Shown here: piece by piece, positions 63,901-64,000 of the stretch
Layout of the letters: the number at the start of each line of letters is the position of its first letter
Numbering within the stretch: the first letter of the stretch is position 1
NCBI GenBank assembly: GCA_944392605.1
Contig: CALXXE010000011.1
Location: 1 to 64,000, forward strand
Direction: 5' to 3'
Length of the DNA stretch: 64,000 bases
Source of the DNA: an uncultured Clostridia bacterium
GTDB lineage: Bacteria > Bacillota > Clostridia > TANB77 > CAG-508
The notes under the pieces: model-generated
The model's database searches: none
What the model was told of the DNA's origin: nothing
The model's input: the letters and a program-made list of their open reading frames with translations, nothing else
Program-made: the position numbers and the translations under genes

Positions 63901-64000
63901 CCTATTTTCGTTTGTCCTAATAAATTATAACTATTATCCAAATTTTCTTCACTCTTAGAACTTTTATCCACATATTGTTCTATATATTGTGGATTATTTA
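60945..64000 (-). CDS. SNF2-family helicase, 5' end off the right edge
   Basis: The frame is open from the stop at 60945 to the end of the window, so the N-terminus is outside; the apparent GTG start at 63971 is internal to an open frame. The C-terminal two-thirds are a SNF2 ATPase: [41 protein letters not shown], then HELICc ([38 protein letters not shown]). The N-terminal visible part resembles the bacterial SNF2 accessory region, usually after a SWIM zinc finger. It likely remodels protein-DNA complexes; target unknown. Confidence 0.92.
   Translation of the reverse strand, partial: [1017 protein letters not shown]

Overview
The window is very AT-rich chromosomal DNA from a spore-forming member of the Bacillota, most likely class Clostridia. 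The support is a complete Spo0A, a SpoIVFA/SpoIVFB-like pair, a MinD/MinE division system, a Gram-positive str operon (rpsL-rpsG-fusA-tuf), Bacillota-type promoters with 16-17 bp spacers, and purine-rich ribosome binding sites. I cannot name a species from sequence alone.

Bases 1 to about 11,640 are the integrase-proximal end of a prophage whose other end lies left of the window. A rightward block (Xre repressor, broken ImmA-like peptidase, small membrane protein, large serine integrase) diverges from a leftward early block (Cro-like regulator, many small genes, DUF1351 protein, RecT, metallo-beta-lactamase-fold protein, HNH-like protein, replication initiator, RuvC-like nuclease). The switch between the two Xre genes has overlapping promoters and five copies of a TGTGAAA-type operator. 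The integrase stop codon abuts the 3' part of a host peptidoglycan-binding-domain gene, which is probably the integration target.

Bases 11.9-25 kb are housekeeping: ispH, ispG, a WalR-like regulator, the aspS/spermidine-synthase-like/mnmA operon, an HD-GYP protein, a MazF with no adjacent antitoxin, and a minD-minE-rodA-dusB operon. Bases 25-33 kb hold a prepilin-like protein fused to lectin-fold domains, SpoIVFB- and SpoIVFA-like proteins, a large VWA surface protein and spo0A. Bases 33-38.5 kb carry a YigZ protein, a BaiN/HI0933 flavoprotein, an odd membrane-acidic-basic protein, a methionine gamma-lyase family protein and a small ATPase.

Bases 38.5-50 kb are two paralogous surface adhesin genes coding for 2462 and 1307 residues. 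Both proteins begin with a predicted thioester (TQXA) domain and continue with tandem isopeptide-type stalk domains. Both end with the same non-LPXTG tail and a membrane anchor. They share near-identical DNA repeats and look recombination-prone. With the VWA and pilin-fusion proteins they make this stretch rich in surface-display genes, although no sortase, pilin peptidase or pilus motor is visible.

Bases 50.4-64 kb return to core functions: a DacF-like carboxypeptidase, acpP, plsX, the str operon, an unknown coiled-coil protein, trmFO and a SNF2 helicase that runs off the right edge. fusA and the prophage immA-like gene each carry an apparent single-base frameshift. In the essential fusA this is more likely a sequence error than real loss. 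No tRNA, rRNA, CRISPR array, reverse transcriptase or complete insertion sequence was found.
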